64,000 nt of DNA. Source: Sinotaia quadrata. Its lineage: Eukaryota; Mollusca; Gastropoda; Architaenioglossa; Viviparidae. The notes under the pieces were generated by a model, which ran no database searches, was not told the DNA's origin, and was given only the letters and a program-made list of their open reading frames with translations. Shown here piece after piece: positions 48,475-60,220 of the stretch. A program made the position numbers and the translations under genes. Numbering within the stretch: position 1 is the stretch's first letter; the number at the start of each line of letters is the position of its first letter. The stretch covers positions 65,812,335 to 65,876,334 of the forward strand of contig CM054178.1 of NCBI GenBank assembly GCA_028829895.1, read 5' to 3'.

Positions 48475-48850
48475 GTCACTGTCACTCCGTGAGTATAAAC
48501 GTTCTCTAGCCCTACTGGCCACAGTCAATCCGTGAGTGCAAGCGTTCTCTAGCCCTACTGGCCACTGTCAATCCAGGAGTGCAAGCGTTCTTTAGTCCTT
48601 CTGGCCACTAGTTCTCTAGCCCTACTGGACACTGTCACTCGTGAATGTAAGTGTTACCTAGTCGTACTGGCCACTGGTTCTCTAGCCCTACTGGCCACTC
48701 GTGAATATGTTACCTAGTCGTACTGGACACTGGTTCTCTAGCCATACTGGACACTGTCACCCGTGAATGTAAGTGTTACCTAGTCGTACTGGTTCTCTAG
48801 CCCTACTGGACACTGTCACTTGTGAGTGTGAGTGCGGTTATTTCTACTAG
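48475..48850. repeat. ~43-bp minisatellite (TCTCTAGCCCTACTGGCCACTG)
   Basis: About eight units. Later ones have TGTAAGTGTTACCTAGTCGT inserted between cores, forming a composite unit. Confidence 0.88.
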
Positions 48851-49391
48851 TCAATATCCACTCAGCGAGCGTGAGGACTGGATATTCCTACTGGTCAGTG
48901 TCTGGTCATTTGAGTTTGGAAGATATACCTAGTCGTATCAGTTACCTTTCTGTCAAAGCACAGAGATATATTCCGATCCATTGAGGAATTTTAATCATTT
49001 GAGTGCGGGACACCAGACCGGGTGCTGGTTATTTTCTCGTGTCCTCTGGGTCATTCGGGTGCTGGAGAGTGTGGAACAGCCGGGGTATTAGCATATTTTT
49101 TTTATTATAGGTTTACAGTCTAAAAATATTACATTCCAAATTATAGATTATTTATAAACATTTTACGAACCTAAGCGTTAAAAATAAAAAGGAATGTGTA
49201 TTTCTTCAGTAGTTATGTATATGCTAACTGCTTTAGTCAAAAGTAATTGTATCTAGGTTTATTTAGTACATCTAAGCAACCTTATAAAAATATTTTGATT
49301 AAACGCACAAGTAAGTTTTTTTAAAAGAGTTTATTTAATTATCTTGACTGCTGTTGGCATAAAACACTATAGTGTTTATCTTAAAACATGT

Positions 49392-49393
49392 TC

Positions 49394-49457
<64 letters not shown>
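49392..49457. repeat. (GT)n microsatellite
   Basis: About 33 GT dinucleotides with single interruptions. Confidence 0.97.
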
Positions 49458-49464
<7 letters not shown>

Positions 49465-49764
49465 TTTACAACACTGTGACAGCTGTCAACGTTAATCTTT
49501 CTAAGATATATTTAAAGCGATATGATTGCTGTAAGCACAAACTGTTGACATTGCTTCCATTATTAAATTTGGAAACTTGCTTAACTAAAGTGCAACACAT
49601 ACAAAAGAAAATAGGTAATACCTGCGGAAATTGTACTTAAAATAAACCTCTTTCCGTTAGCTTGGCCAAGATAATCTGACTCTCATATACTGAACTGATC
49701 AATGTGTCACACTGGTCATATGAGTCTCTCAACATTTCCGTTCTTTAGAAGTTAGTGTGGCATC
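49458..49764. other. Spacer, no gene seen
   Basis: Unique AT-rich sequence. Confidence 0.5.
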
Positions 49765-50160
49765 AGTTTGTTACTAATCTTAAAGCAGTCTTAGAATTCT
49801 CACATCAGTTTGGTCACTAATCTTAAAGCAGAATTCTTACATCAGTTTGGTCACTAATCTTAAAGCAGTCTTAGAATTCTTGCTGATAGACTGGTCAGTA
49901 ATTCTACCTGCTGTTCAAGAATTTTTACGGGTATTTCAATTATCTTGCATGCAGTCTTAGACTTCGTACCAATAAATATATCAATAATGCTGAATGCAGT
50001 TTTAGAAATCTTGCCGATAGATCTATTAGTAATAAACTGATCTTATAATTCTTGCCGGTAGATCTATCAGTAATAAACTGATCTTATAATTCTTGCCGGT
50101 AGATCTATCAGTAATAAACTGATCTTATAATTCTTGCCGGTAGACTTATAGCAGTTTTAT
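49765..50160. repeat. Mixed minisatellites, including a 41-bp unit at 50020-50150
   Basis: ATCAGTTTGGTCACTAATCT-type units (~50 bp) at 49755-49880 are followed by a 41-bp unit, AGATCTATCAGTAATAAACT plus GATCTTATAATTCTTGCCGG, in three copies. Confidence 0.88.
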
Positions 50161-50934
50161 ACATTTCCCACATTTCTTGCCCGTAAATTTATTAGTAATA
50201 TTTCCCGCACTAATACATTTTTTACCAGTAGTTATATGAGTAATTTTATAAGCAGTCTTAGAATTTGGCAGCTTTACTCTTCAAGTGTTTGAACTACTTT
50301 TTCGTAATGATTAAAAAAATCGAGAAAGCGAATACGTTTATGGTAATTTAACAATTTAGATTCGTATGTATTAAGGATCTTTGCTTTGAGGATAAATGTT
50401 TAAGAATAGACACTTGTCAAACAATCCACATTTAACATGAAAAATAACAGCAAATAAAACAAATCAAACTAAAAACTAATCTAAAAGAAAATCTTTCAAC
50501 TGTAATTAAAAAAAAAAGTAAATAAAAGAAGCATTTCGCCTGACCTGATTTTAGTTATAAGTAGTTAGTCTGCTGATTGTTTTGAACTGTAATAGAATCA
50601 TAGCAAAAATAGATTTATAATTATGTCATTTATTTTGTCTTACAACAGTTCAGTAGTTTTCTTCGACTTTAAAATATGTTTTTATGCATAGACTAGTTAC
50701 TTTAAATACTGTTGATAATTGCTTTGCTGTCTCGAAGAGAGGGTAGCCGCTCCAATTTCGAAATAAAACGCTTGTTTATAAAATAAAATGGATAATAGTT
50801 AAACTCTGCATTTGAAAAGAGAAATTAAAAATATTATTAAAGAAAGATAAACAAAACAAAACTAACAACCAATATTAAAATAATAAACAATCACAAGTAA
50901 TCCAAACTAAACTAACTTTAGCCTCTGCTAACTG
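50161..50934. other. AT-rich spacer, no gene seen
   Basis: No recognisable feature. Confidence 0.55.
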
Positions 50935-51460
50935 AACTATACTGAACTAAAGAAAGGTACAGAAACTAATGTAAGGTAAAGTACGGTAAGAGATCTAAAC
51001 AACAGTAAGATAGAGTAATCTAAAGTGAAGTAAAGCAAAGTACTGTTTAGTAAAATAAATATGGCAGAGAAAGGTAAGAGATCTAAACAACAGTAAGATA
51101 AAGTAATCTAAAGTGAAATAAAGCAAAGTACTGTTTAGTAAAATAAATATGGCAGAGTGAGGTAAGAGATCTAAACAACAGTAAGATAAAGTAATCTAAA
51201 CTGAAGTAAAGCAAAGTACTGTTTAGTAAACTAAAGTATGGCAGAGTAAGGAAGTAAATTAAAGGAAGGGTTAGAGTCAAAGTAAACGAAAGTGAGGTAA
51301 ACTAAAGTAGGTAAACTAAAGTAAGGTAAAATAAACTAAAGTAAGGTAAACTAGAGTAAGGTAAAGTAAACTAAAGTAAGGTAATATAAAGTAAGGTAAA
51401 GTAAGAAAAGTAAACTAAAGTAAGGTAAAGTGAAGTAAGGTAAAAAAAAGTAAGGTAAAG
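50935..51460. repeat. GTAAGGTAAACTAAA field with ~85-bp higher-order units
   Basis: The basic word AAGTAAGGTAAACTA (about 10-16 bp) fills 51280-51460. To the left (50990-51250) a block of ~85 bp with AGATCTAAACAACAGTAAGA and GTACTGTTTAGTAAAATAAA repeats three times. Larger units have been built out of the small one. Confidence 0.9.
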
Positions 51461-52370
51461 AAAACTGCAAAACCAAGCTTAAGATAATCCTCATATTGTT
51501 AAACAAGAATAAAAATTCTTGATGTAAGGACTTTACAACACGATCTGAGGAAAAGATACGGCAGGGTCTGTAAATAAAAACATTTTGGTTTTAAAGAAAA
51601 ATTCAAGCGGTACTGTGAATTAAAAGAAAACGACCCACATATCGATTTATCTGTCAGCAATTTCATTGAAGAATCATCATTTATATTTGCTTCAAACTGA
51701 CAAGAAAATGTCTCTTTGATAAAACTTTAAGTAATCGATTGTATTTTTTATTGATTATTTTTCGTCTAAGAGATGTTTGTTCCATGGCGCACCGACTGCC
51801 CGGATCCAGGCAAGGTTGATGGTTTCTGAACGCACAATAATTAATTATTAACTTGTGTGGAATCAAGGGCCAGCGATGAAAGGTTTCAATAGATCGATTT
51901 TTCCCCTCTCTCACTCTTACCACCCGCCTCTAACTAGGTCAGATATGCAGTTATTGTTTTTCCACGCTGCTGTTCCGGTCATTGTTGCGTGAATCGAACC
52001 GTGACTCTAGCGCAGGCTGCCGTCAGCTTTTCAAAGAATTAGGTCAACCTCAACCCATTAAAGTCGCAGTATACAAACTATGCTGTTGCTAAAACCGGAA
52101 AAACTCAAAGCATGAGATGAATCTGGAAGTGATTTTTTTAAAAGTTAAAATTTGGAAAGTTCTCGGATGTAATTGTTTTTTGAAACTCTTGATATGAAAG
52201 TCTCCATGCAAATATAGAATTCCAAATTAGGGTAAGTTATTTAAACTTAATGCAAGGTAATGTAAGGCACTGTGCTGTCAAGTATACTAAGGTAAAGTAA
52301 GATACAGTGAACCAATGTAAAGTCAAATAAGATAAAGAGATCTAAATAAAAGGTTTTGTCAGACAATTAA
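51461..52370. other. Spacer, no gene supported
   Basis: An 80-codon minus-strand frame (51681-51923) has no recognisable domain. Some decayed TAAGGTAA words occur near 52230-52330. Confidence 0.5.
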
Positions 52371-52960
52371 ATCGCTTACATTTATTTACAATACTACTAT
52401 TAGGAAAGTTCTAGCACAGATCTAGATCATTAACGGTATCTGGAAAGTCTCTTCAGTAAAATGAATCATTTAAAATATATTAAGTCTTAGCACAGCTCTC
52501 GACAGTTATTTTCACAATCTCGGCAGAAAAATGGATCACCGAAAGCAGTAATCGGAAACTCCTAGTACAGATCTAGGCCATTAACAGTATCTGGAAACTT
52601 CTAGCACGCATCAAGGTTATTAACAGTATTCGGAAAGTCTAAGCAAAGAAAATAATGGGACCGTTCTTATCATAAGGAAATTTCGGTACAGAAATTAACT
52701 AGTGACGTATCTAGAAAGTCTCATTACAATTTTGCCTCATAGTATCCGGAAGTCTTAAAGAATGTATTGGCCATTTCTACTGTCAGGAAAGTCACACTAC
52801 AATTTTGCCTCATAGTATCCTGCAGTCTTAAAGCATGTATTGGCCATTTTTACTGTCTGGAATGTCTCACTACAATTTTGCTCCCATGCAATAACAGGCA
52901 ATGTTAAAGCATGTATTGGCCATATAAACTGTCTGGAAAGTCCACTTAAAACGTTTCTAT
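52371..52960. repeat. ~50-bp degenerate repeats and a 73-bp minisatellite
   Basis: AGCACAGATCTAG and TTAACAGTATCTGGAAA recur at 52400-52640. A cleaner 73-bp unit (AAAGTCTCATTACAATTTTG) starts at 52715 and 52788, with a third diverged copy to about 52945. Confidence 0.85.
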
Positions 52961-53169
52961 TCACTGCTTGACAATCTCAAGGAATCCTTTATCCATTCAG
53001 ATACCCAGAAATAGGTTACTGAGTACTCGGATGCATTAATTCAGAATTAATAGAACATCAAGGTCATGCATTTCACAGCACTCTGGATTTATAATCGAAG
53101 CACAGAAGCAGACCCAAATAAAGACGTATATTTAATGAGGAATAAAATCTATAACTAAAAATAACATTA

Positions 53170-53310
53170 TTTAAAGATAAACATATGTAAATAACTAAAA
53201 TTATATAGAGAGTTATAGGCATAACATAATATGTAAATAACTAAAATTATATATAGACAGAACATAATATGTAAATAACTAAAATTATATGTAGACAGAA
53301 CATAATATTT
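53170..53310. repeat. ~40-bp minisatellite (ATATGTAAATAACTAAAATTAT)
   Basis: Three to four AT-rich copies, the last two also sharing AGACAGAACATAAT. Confidence 0.88.
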
Positions 53311-53559
53311 ATAGATATGAAATGTTACTCAGTTATTAAAGTTATTCATAGATATAATTATATATAAACAATACTCGTTCTATAAATTAGAAAAAATACT
53401 TATAGATAGGACAGACGTTCTGAAGCAAAAATCCAAACTGATTAGGATTTTTTCGTTTTATATTTTATTTCCATTAAGATTCAGAAAGACTATCGCATTA
53501 CTTTAAATAGATTAGTAAATGTCAAGCAATGTTAGATTCAGAAATGACTACTTCAAGAT

Positions 53560-54070
53560 GTATTTCTAATAGTGTTAGGAAACGATTACCACATTGGCAT
53601 TCCAACAGGATTAGAAAAGAACGGTTACTGTTCGTTTTCAAATAGGATTACAAGAGGACTTTCACTCTTCGTTTTCCAAGTAGGATTAGAAAAGGATTTC
53701 ACTGTTCGTTTTTTTAAAAAATATGATTATAAAAGAACTTTCAATGTTCGTTTTCCAAATAGAATTAGAAAAGGATTTCATTGTTCATTTTTCAAATAGG
53801 ATTAAATAAGGATTCCACAGTTATTTTTTTCAAATCGGATTAGAAAAGGATTTAACTGTTCGATTTTCAAATAAAATTAGAGAAAGATTTCCCTATTCGT
53901 TTTCCAAATAGGATTAGAAAAGGATTTCACCGTTCGTTTTCAAATAGGATTAGAAAAGGATTTAATTGTTGGTTTTCAAATTGGATTAGAAAAGGTCTTT
54001 CACTGTTTGTTTTTTCAAATAGGATTTGAAAAGAATTTCACTATTCGTTTTTTCAAAGGATTAGAAAAAG
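53560..54070. repeat. ~37-bp minisatellite (TTTCAAATAGGATTAGAAAAGGA)
   Basis: About 13 imperfect units with a CACTGTTCGTTT linker. Length varies at the T-run. Confidence 0.92.
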
Positions 54071-54104
54071 AAGTTCTCTTATTAGAAAAAGACAATGGCA
54101 AATA

Positions 54105-54345
54105 GTAATGACCAATCGGATTACAAAAGAACAATCGCAACCTGATATGTCCAATAGGATTCGAAGAGAACAATCGCAATCTGACATGTCCAATAGGGTT
54201 AAAAAGACCAATCGCAACCTGATGTGTCCAAGAGGATTCGAAGAGAACAATCGCAATCTGACATGTCCAATAGGGTTAAAAAGACCAATCGCAACCTGAT
54301 GTGTCCAACAGGATTCGAAGAGAACAATCGCAATTGGTATATCCA
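54105..54345. repeat. 39-bp minisatellite with 77-bp dimeric unit
   Basis: Two monomer types alternate: GGATTCGAAGAGAACAATCG and GGGTTAAAAAGACCAATCGC. The AGGATTCG landmark recurs at 54156, 54233 and 54310, a period of exactly 77 bp. Confidence 0.93.
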
Positions 54346-54539
54346 ACATAATTGGAAAAGGACATTTGCTGATTATATTTCATTCTAGGTTTATTTTAGA
54401 TTCTGCATAATTAGAACTTTTCTATCTGACTAGTTTTATGTGTTCTAAAAATACAAAATATTGATTTTTGATTCACGTGTTCATTACGAAGAAATCATCG
54501 CTTGTGTTTCACAATACACTTTCATTTCGTATTCACCAG

Positions 54540-54685
54540 ACATTTCCATATTTTGCCACTTTAATTTCAAATGGAATAGCATTTGTGTTTTCCCTATTTC
54601 GCCACTTTAATTTCAAATGGAATAACATTTGTGTTTTCCATATTTCGCCACTTGAATTGCAAATGGAATAAGTAAATTCATTTGT
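54540..54685. repeat. ~47-bp minisatellite, three copies
   Basis: Units contain CCATATTTCGCCACTTTAAT and CAAATGGAATAACATTTGTG. Confidence 0.92.
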
Positions 54686-54989
54686 TTTTTCCATACCTGA
54701 AGAAAATCTGTTTTAAGAAGGCTTATGTTTATATGTACAAGCACACATAGGCTGAAATGGGACTTAATTTTCTAAAACTCAATACTGTGCATTAGTTAAA
54801 CTAAGGTAAAAGATTTATAATTGCTATTGATTTACTAAAACTGGTTTTTTTTACTTGAATGACTGTACGTCAAAAAGGTCTGAAATAGCTGTTGCTTTTT
54901 TAAATCTTTGTGCACTGAACTAGAATGACCGGCAATAAAAATGTTTCGGAATATTATCCAACAACCAACTGTAAAAGAGAATAAGAGTC

Positions 54990-55425
54990 ATTGTAAGCGT
55001 TGGTGCAGACAGAAATTCTTGTATGATTTCATAGTGTGCAGATTTACAGTTTAAATACCAGTGCAGACAGAAATTCTTGTATGATTCCATAGTCTGCAGA
55101 TTTACAGTATTTTTAATACCAGTGCAGACAAAAATTCTTGTATGATTCCATAGTGTGCAGATTTACAGTTTAAATACCAGTGCAGACAGAAATTCTTGTA
55201 TGATTCCATAGTCTGCAAATTTACAGTTTTTTAATACCAGTGCAGACAAAAATTCTTGTATGATTCCATAGTGTGCAGATTTACAGTTTTTTAATACCAG
55301 TGCAGACAGAAATTCTTGTATGATTCCATAGTCTGCAAATTTACAGTTTTTTAATACCAGTGCAGACAGAAATTCTTGTATGATTCCATAGTCTGCAAAT
55401 TTACAGTTTTTTAATACCAGTGCGG
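54990..55425. repeat. 60-bp minisatellite, seven copies
   Basis: Units contain ACCAGTGCAGACAGAAATTC, TTGTATGATTCCATAGTCTG and TTTACAGT. GTGTGCAG and GTCTGCA(G/A) variants alternate in part. Earlier units are 55-62 bp and the last four are uniform at 60 bp, opening a 20-residue frame on the minus strand, which is an artefact. Confidence 0.95.
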
Positions 55426-55952
55426 TATCTTGCACGCTTAGACTCAAATCATAACCTTTGTAACCTAGTTCCAATTAATAATCCTTATGTAAAACAAACT
55501 TTTAGAAACTATTTAAGGACCTTAGCCAAAATCAGGTCGTTGCTATCAATCTAGCGTGGTTCCAAAAGACAGAAGATTGCTTGAGAGAGAACCTGCCATA
55601 AAAGATTAAGAGAGAGGGTGCATGGATGGGGGTTTAGGAGATCCTACTAAGCGCTATGACCTGTCCAGTGACGTTTTCATTTTCTCTAAATACGATCCAG
55701 TGTGTATCTCTTCAACTCTGAAGAATTTATTAAGTAAGTTTAAATATACAGTTATTTATCTAAACATTGCTTCATGTACATTTTCACAGAAAACTGTTAA
55801 CTGTTCGATGCTACCATACTGTGTGAGTACCGACAGGAGGCCCGTCGTTTGAAAGTAAAAGAATATATATATATATACACACACAAAATAATTTGTCTCC
55901 GGGAAATGAAAGTGAATGTTCTTTTAATCGTGCGAGCTTTTTCGATTTTCTA
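55426..55952. other. Spacer, no gene supported
   Basis: A 76-codon plus-strand frame (55622-55852) starts with an ATG but has no recognised domain. An (AT)n run lies at 55863-55877. Confidence 0.45.
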
Positions 55953-56042
55953 GACACGGCTGTTAGTCAAGCCATGTCTACCATGCCACTTGACAATGTG
56001 GAGATAGTCTACGAGAATCTGAGGTTGTCGTTGTTCTGTTGA
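55953..56042 (+). CDS. Short exon-like open frame, unrecognised
   Basis: It follows an acceptor-like TTTTTCGATTTTCTAG and encodes a balanced-composition peptide (TAVSQAMSTMPLDNVEIVYE and on) before a TGA. A possible donor GAG/GTTGTC lies at 56023/56024. With that donor the length is 70 nt, which does not keep phase with the EF-hand exon at 59213, so it is not simply another exon of that gene. It could be an untranslated or alternative first exon, or chance. Confidence 0.2.
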   Translation, partial: DTAVSQAMSTMPLDNVEIVYENLRLSLFC

Positions 56043-56344
56043 GGAACTCAGAGGAGCGCCCTGTGTGTCTTGAATTCAAATTACAGTTGCGCGCCCAAGT
56101 ATCGCTGGACAAAAAACACTGTCACAAAACGTTGCTGTAAAGCCAATTCTCTCCGATGTCTACATCTTCAAAGGAGCTCCACACGATGACGTCAAGGTCA
56201 CCCACCAATGTCGTTGATGAACGGGATGTGTTTGTTGTAAGAACGATGAGGGGTAAATATCGCACCGGTGAAGTTCAGAGGTCAGTTGCACAACTGTTGT
56301 CTAAGAGAAAGATTCTATGCTTAATCTAAATCCGTCAGAATGTT
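56043..56344. other. GC-balanced unique segment
   Basis: Less AT-rich than its surroundings, with GATGACGTCAAGGTCA, a CRE-like TGACGTCA next to an AAGGTCA nuclear-receptor half-site, at about 56186-56200. No open frame recognised. Possibly regulatory. Confidence 0.3.
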
Positions 56345-56650
56345 CCTTCCACTTTAATCCTCTGTTTTATAAGACCGTAAATACTCTAATTCTCATAGGT
56401 CTGTTTTATAAGACCGTAAACATAAAACAATCTCACATGTTTGTTTAATAAGACCGTAAACTTAGAGTATGATTTGTAAGACCGTAAACTTAGAATAATG
56501 TTTTAAAAGACCGTAAACTTAGAGTAATTTTTTTATAAGACCGTAAACTTAGAGAATGTTTTATAAGACCGTAAACTTGGAGTAATGTTTTATAAGACCG
56601 TAAACTTAGAGTAATGATTTGTAAGACGGTAAACTTGGGTCTCTATATAG
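56345..56650. repeat. ~29-bp minisatellite (TTTTATAAGACCGTAAACTTAG)
   Basis: Nine units, longer and looser at the left (~54 bp spacing) and uniform at 29-30 bp from 56450 onwards. Confidence 0.92.
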
Positions 56651-57080
56651 AATCCATCACAACTATCTATGAGAAATGGTCTGTGCTTTTTCTACGTACA
56701 TGGGAAATTTGATCTAAAGTTTGGTTTAACCTTATGTTTGTATAAGTATTTTCAATCAAGTCTTAAGCTCAGAACTTCTGAGTGGGGTTTGAACTAGTCT
56801 GAAAGTAGAGCTGCTACCTGGAATGAAAACAATCAGTTACCCAGTTTGATCAGTCTTAGAACAAAGGCTCAGACCGACAGTTACTTTTGTACAGTCATAG
56901 AGACAATTTCACAATTAGCTGTCAACTATGTTTTGAAGCACTCTTATGCCATACGTATACTCAGAACCACCAGCCATTTATTTCAGCAGTCTTGAAAAGA
57001 GTTAGCTAGACATTTAAAAACCACCAAGCAAATGCCAAGTAACCTTACTTGAGGTTTTATGCAAAACTGAAACTGAAACC
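56651..57080. other. Spacer, no gene seen
   Basis: No recognisable feature. Confidence 0.5.
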
Positions 57081-57085
57081 ACTCG

Positions 57086-57275
57086 TGATTAGTTTCTCAA
57101 TGGAGTAGTTTAGTACTGTATTCTAAAAATACTGATTAGTTTCTCAATGGAGTAGTTTAGTACTGTATTCTAAAAATACTGATTCGTTTCTCAATGGAGT
57201 AGTTTAGTACTGTATTCTAAAAATACTGATTAGTTTTTCAATGGAGTAGTTTAGTAGTAAATGGAGTAGTAAACT
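57086..57275. repeat. 47-bp minisatellite, four copies
   Basis: Units of TGATTAGTTTCTCAATGGAG plus TAGTTTAGTACTGTATTCTA. The last copy is rearranged. Confidence 0.94.
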
Positions 57276-57590
57276 AAAAATGCTGTTGCAATTGTGAACA
57301 CCGGACATAGTACTAAACAGTAGCTGTGCAACTGTATCTCGATGAATTCCGTGATGTACGTTTGTTCGTTAGCATGCCAGTTTGTCTGTCTCTGACTCGG
57401 CGATAAAGAGGTTACATTTCAGAACTATGTTTCTCTCATCAGCTGTTCGAATTGTTTGAAGAAAATAAATCTGCTTTAAAGTCTCTGTGGTTGCTGCTCC
57501 AACCTGATAAGTAATCACTTTTGCACTCGTATTAAAGTATTACAGATACTCAGACAATCAACAGTAGTCAAAATGTGCGAATGTATACGT

Positions 57591-57593
<3 letters not shown>

Positions 57594-57652
<59 letters not shown>
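57594..57652. repeat. (GT)n microsatellite
   Basis: About 29 perfect GT dinucleotides. Confidence 0.98.
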
Positions 57653-57729
57653 TGCTTGCTTAAGTCCTTCAGTCTTTTCTAGAACACCTGCAAGAAATAT
57701 ATATTCTCGCATTTTTTAAAGAGTATCTC

Positions 57730-58180
57730 ATTTGTCATCCTTCGTTATACTCGCATTTTCATGTATCTCACTTGTCTCCATCTTTGTCTCTCTACTCGAA
57801 TGTTTATGTGTCTCACTTGTCTCCATCCTTGGTCTCTCTTTGCATTTATGAATTATGCCACAGTCTCATGTCTCTGTACTTTATCTCCCTTCCTGTGTTT
57901 ATTATTTGTCTATGTCTCTAAAATGTCTCTACTCATATACTCCAGTGTTTGTCATTTGCTCACAGACCGCATTGTCTATGCATGCGTATTTTGTTTACCT
58001 GTGTTTAGTATTTGCCTGTATATTCGTCTCTGTACTCGTACTTTGTTTAAGTGTTTGTTACTAGTCCGTCTACCAACTTGTCCCTATAGAAGTATACTAT
58101 CAGTGACAAATACTATCATTACATTTACTAGTCCATCTACCCAGCTGCCCCTACACAAATACTACTAGTGTTTGTTACTT
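57730..58180. repeat. Degenerate CATTTGTCTC/TGTCTCTACTCG field
   Basis: Words such as CACTTGTCTCCATC, GTCTCTCTACTC and AGTGTTTGTTACT recur every 40-70 bp. The 135-codon Cys/Leu-rich frame over it has no hallmark of a real membrane protein. Confidence 0.6.
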
Positions 58181-58334
58181 GCATAATCTAAAGTTATGAT
58201 AATAACACTTAATTTGTATTCCTGTAGTTATAAGACAGGTAAATATTTCAGTTGTCATGATTTAATTATCATAGAAGTGTATAACGGTATTGTGGTATGT
58301 TCAAAGTAGGTAAATTATCGAGTTGTTTTGTAAA

Positions 58335-58505
58335 TGTGGATGAGGTAAAACGTTTACAGCGTTTGCATATCCGCCAAGTGAGAGAGACGTGGGGTGTCTT
58401 CTGGGAATTATTAATAACATAAATTAATATTCCCATCACTTGTAATTAGTTATAGATGATTAAATAATAATAATAATCATAACCAATAACTAGGATGGCA
58501 TAGTG
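58335..58505 (+). repeat. Dispersed repeat B, copy 2 (~170 bp)
   Basis: Matches 33366-33535 in order and orientation. Lies inside the long candidate intron of the calmodulin-like gene. Confidence 0.8.
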
Positions 58506-58663
58506 TCACAGTATGAAAATAATGCATTTTCCGTGTATTGCTTCCTACAGTTATGTCAGGCTACATTCACTGTTGTGATTATTTTGGGATTTTCATTTCT
58601 TTTAATTGTTTGCAATTTTTACGACTTGCTATTATGCTCATCATTAAGATTGTCTTCATGTTC

Positions 58664-58664
58664 A

Positions 58665-58704
<40 letters not shown>

Positions 58705-58782
58705 CCACCGTCATCATCATCATCATCACCACCACCATCATCATCATCGTCGTCGTCGTCGTCGTCATCATCATCATCATCA
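58664..58782. repeat. (CAT)n microsatellite with CAC and CGT blocks
   Basis: A run of CAT triplets is interrupted by CACCACC and a (CGT)6 block. Poly-His and poly-Ile frames are artefacts. Confidence 0.97.
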
Positions 58783-59212
58783 TATTCCTTACTTCCTTTT
58801 CAGATGTAATCGGTAATTCTATTAGTTAAACTTTGCATGCTGTACTGCTACATTACAACTCCAGCACCAGTTTGTGGTATATGCAATATCATCATACTTG
58901 ACCTGATATTATATTATAGAATATAGTTTTCTGTTTTAATAAACATGGTGTACTTCGTGGTATTATACAGCACCTTTGTATTGTTTGTTCGTTAATGAAT
59001 TAATTCTTCTTATTTTCTCTAACCCCTGGGAATAAATTTAAGTGACTTACACGTCTCATTATGTAATAAATGTCCCTCTCTGGCACCTTGATCAAAATTC
59101 GCTCCTCTCTACTGAACCATTCACCCTGGATTTAATATTTTAAAAAATCAATACAAGTGCACAGCGTGTGTGCTGTTTCTCACTTTCTTGCATTTTCTTC
59201 CTCGTCCTCTAG

Positions 59213-59356
59213 AAATACGCGAACTCTTTCGCTCGTTCGACAAGAACCACGACAACAGCATCAACGTCAGTGAACTGGGCAAGGTCTTGAAGTGTCTGGG
59301 CATGAACCTGTCCGAGACGGACGTGCAGAAGATTGTCAAAGAACTGGACAGAAGTG
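59213..59356 (+). CDS. Calmodulin-like EF-hand protein, exon with EF1 and half of EF2
   Basis: First firm exon of a calmodulin/troponin-C-type Ca2+ sensor. The acceptor TTCTTCCTCGTCCTCTAG ends at 59212 and a donor GTACGA begins at 59357. It enters with two bases completing a codon and leaves after one base. It encodes helix E (IRELFRSF), loop 1 DKNHDNSINVSE at 59239-59274 (Asn replaces the usual Gly at position 6, but ligand positions 1, 3, 5 and the Glu at 12 are kept), helix F, then LDRSG, the start of loop 2. Across exons 59213-59356, 60221-60475 and 61144-61181 about 145 residues are visible, close to the ~149 of calmodulin, so little is missing at the N-terminus. Such proteins bind Ca2+ and in turn bind target helices; this one's targets are unknown. 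Divergence from calmodulin is too great for it to be calmodulin itself. Confidence 0.93.
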
Positions 59357-59559
59357 GTACGAGTTGCAGAAGACACGCTAACGTTTGCTTCAAGCGTGTT
59401 GGGAATCATTTCTTGGAAGCTCATAGCGGTTTCGTTAATATGTAATATATAATATGTAAAACTGCAGTTAATCAATAAATAAATTGATGTAGGTCTTGAT
59501 TGTTTATTAGGTAACTGAAATGTACGTAGACCAGAAACGGAAATAATCTAGTTAGTTTT

Positions 59560-59870
59560 AAGGTTACTTTTAAAATCACAAAATCATAAACATAAAACAA
59601 GAAAAAATACAATATATCGGAATAATTATTTAAGGCTAATTTAAAATAATAGATATAACAACAAGAAAAAATACGACAAAATATCAAAACAAATTTAAGG
59701 TTATTTTTAAAATCCTAGACATAACAACAAGAAAAAATACGACAAGATATCATAACAAGTTTAAGGTTATTTTTAAAATACTAGACATAACAACAAGAAA
59801 AATACGACAATTTATCAAAACAATTTTAAGGTTACTTTTAAAATCATAGACATAAGAAGAAAAAACACGG
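59560..59870. repeat. ~62-66-bp minisatellite within the intron
   Basis: Four to five units contain TTTAAGGTTACTTTTAAAAT, TAGACATAACAACAAGAAAA and ATACGACAA, with indels in the A-runs. Confidence 0.9.
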
Positions 59871-60220
59871 CAGTATTCCTAATAATGGGTACAGTAATAG
59901 CTACTATACAAAGAAACAATCAAAAAAACTATCTCAGTACGTCAGTTTACAAACACAACGTTTTAAACTAGAATAAAACCACAAAATCAACAAGGAGCTC
60001 TTACGTGTGACTTAAATTTATCACACAGAACAACAATAAGATCCATAATGCTAATTAGTCATAGGCACGTGTACTCCTCGTATATATAAACAAGAAACAA
60101 AATAATATCAGAGTAATAATGTCCACAGTTCTGATGATATTTAGAAACATTTCAAAATCTCAATTACCGTCTTGGTATAACCAGCCATGTCGACTCCATT
60201 TCTTATTTTCATTCTGCCAG

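Noticed and set aside
59170..59445. EF-hand open frame read as a single-exon gene ending after HSGFVNM
   Set aside because: Residues after 59356 lose EF-hand similarity exactly at a GT donor, and loop 2 continues in the exon at 60221. The extended frame is intron read-through.
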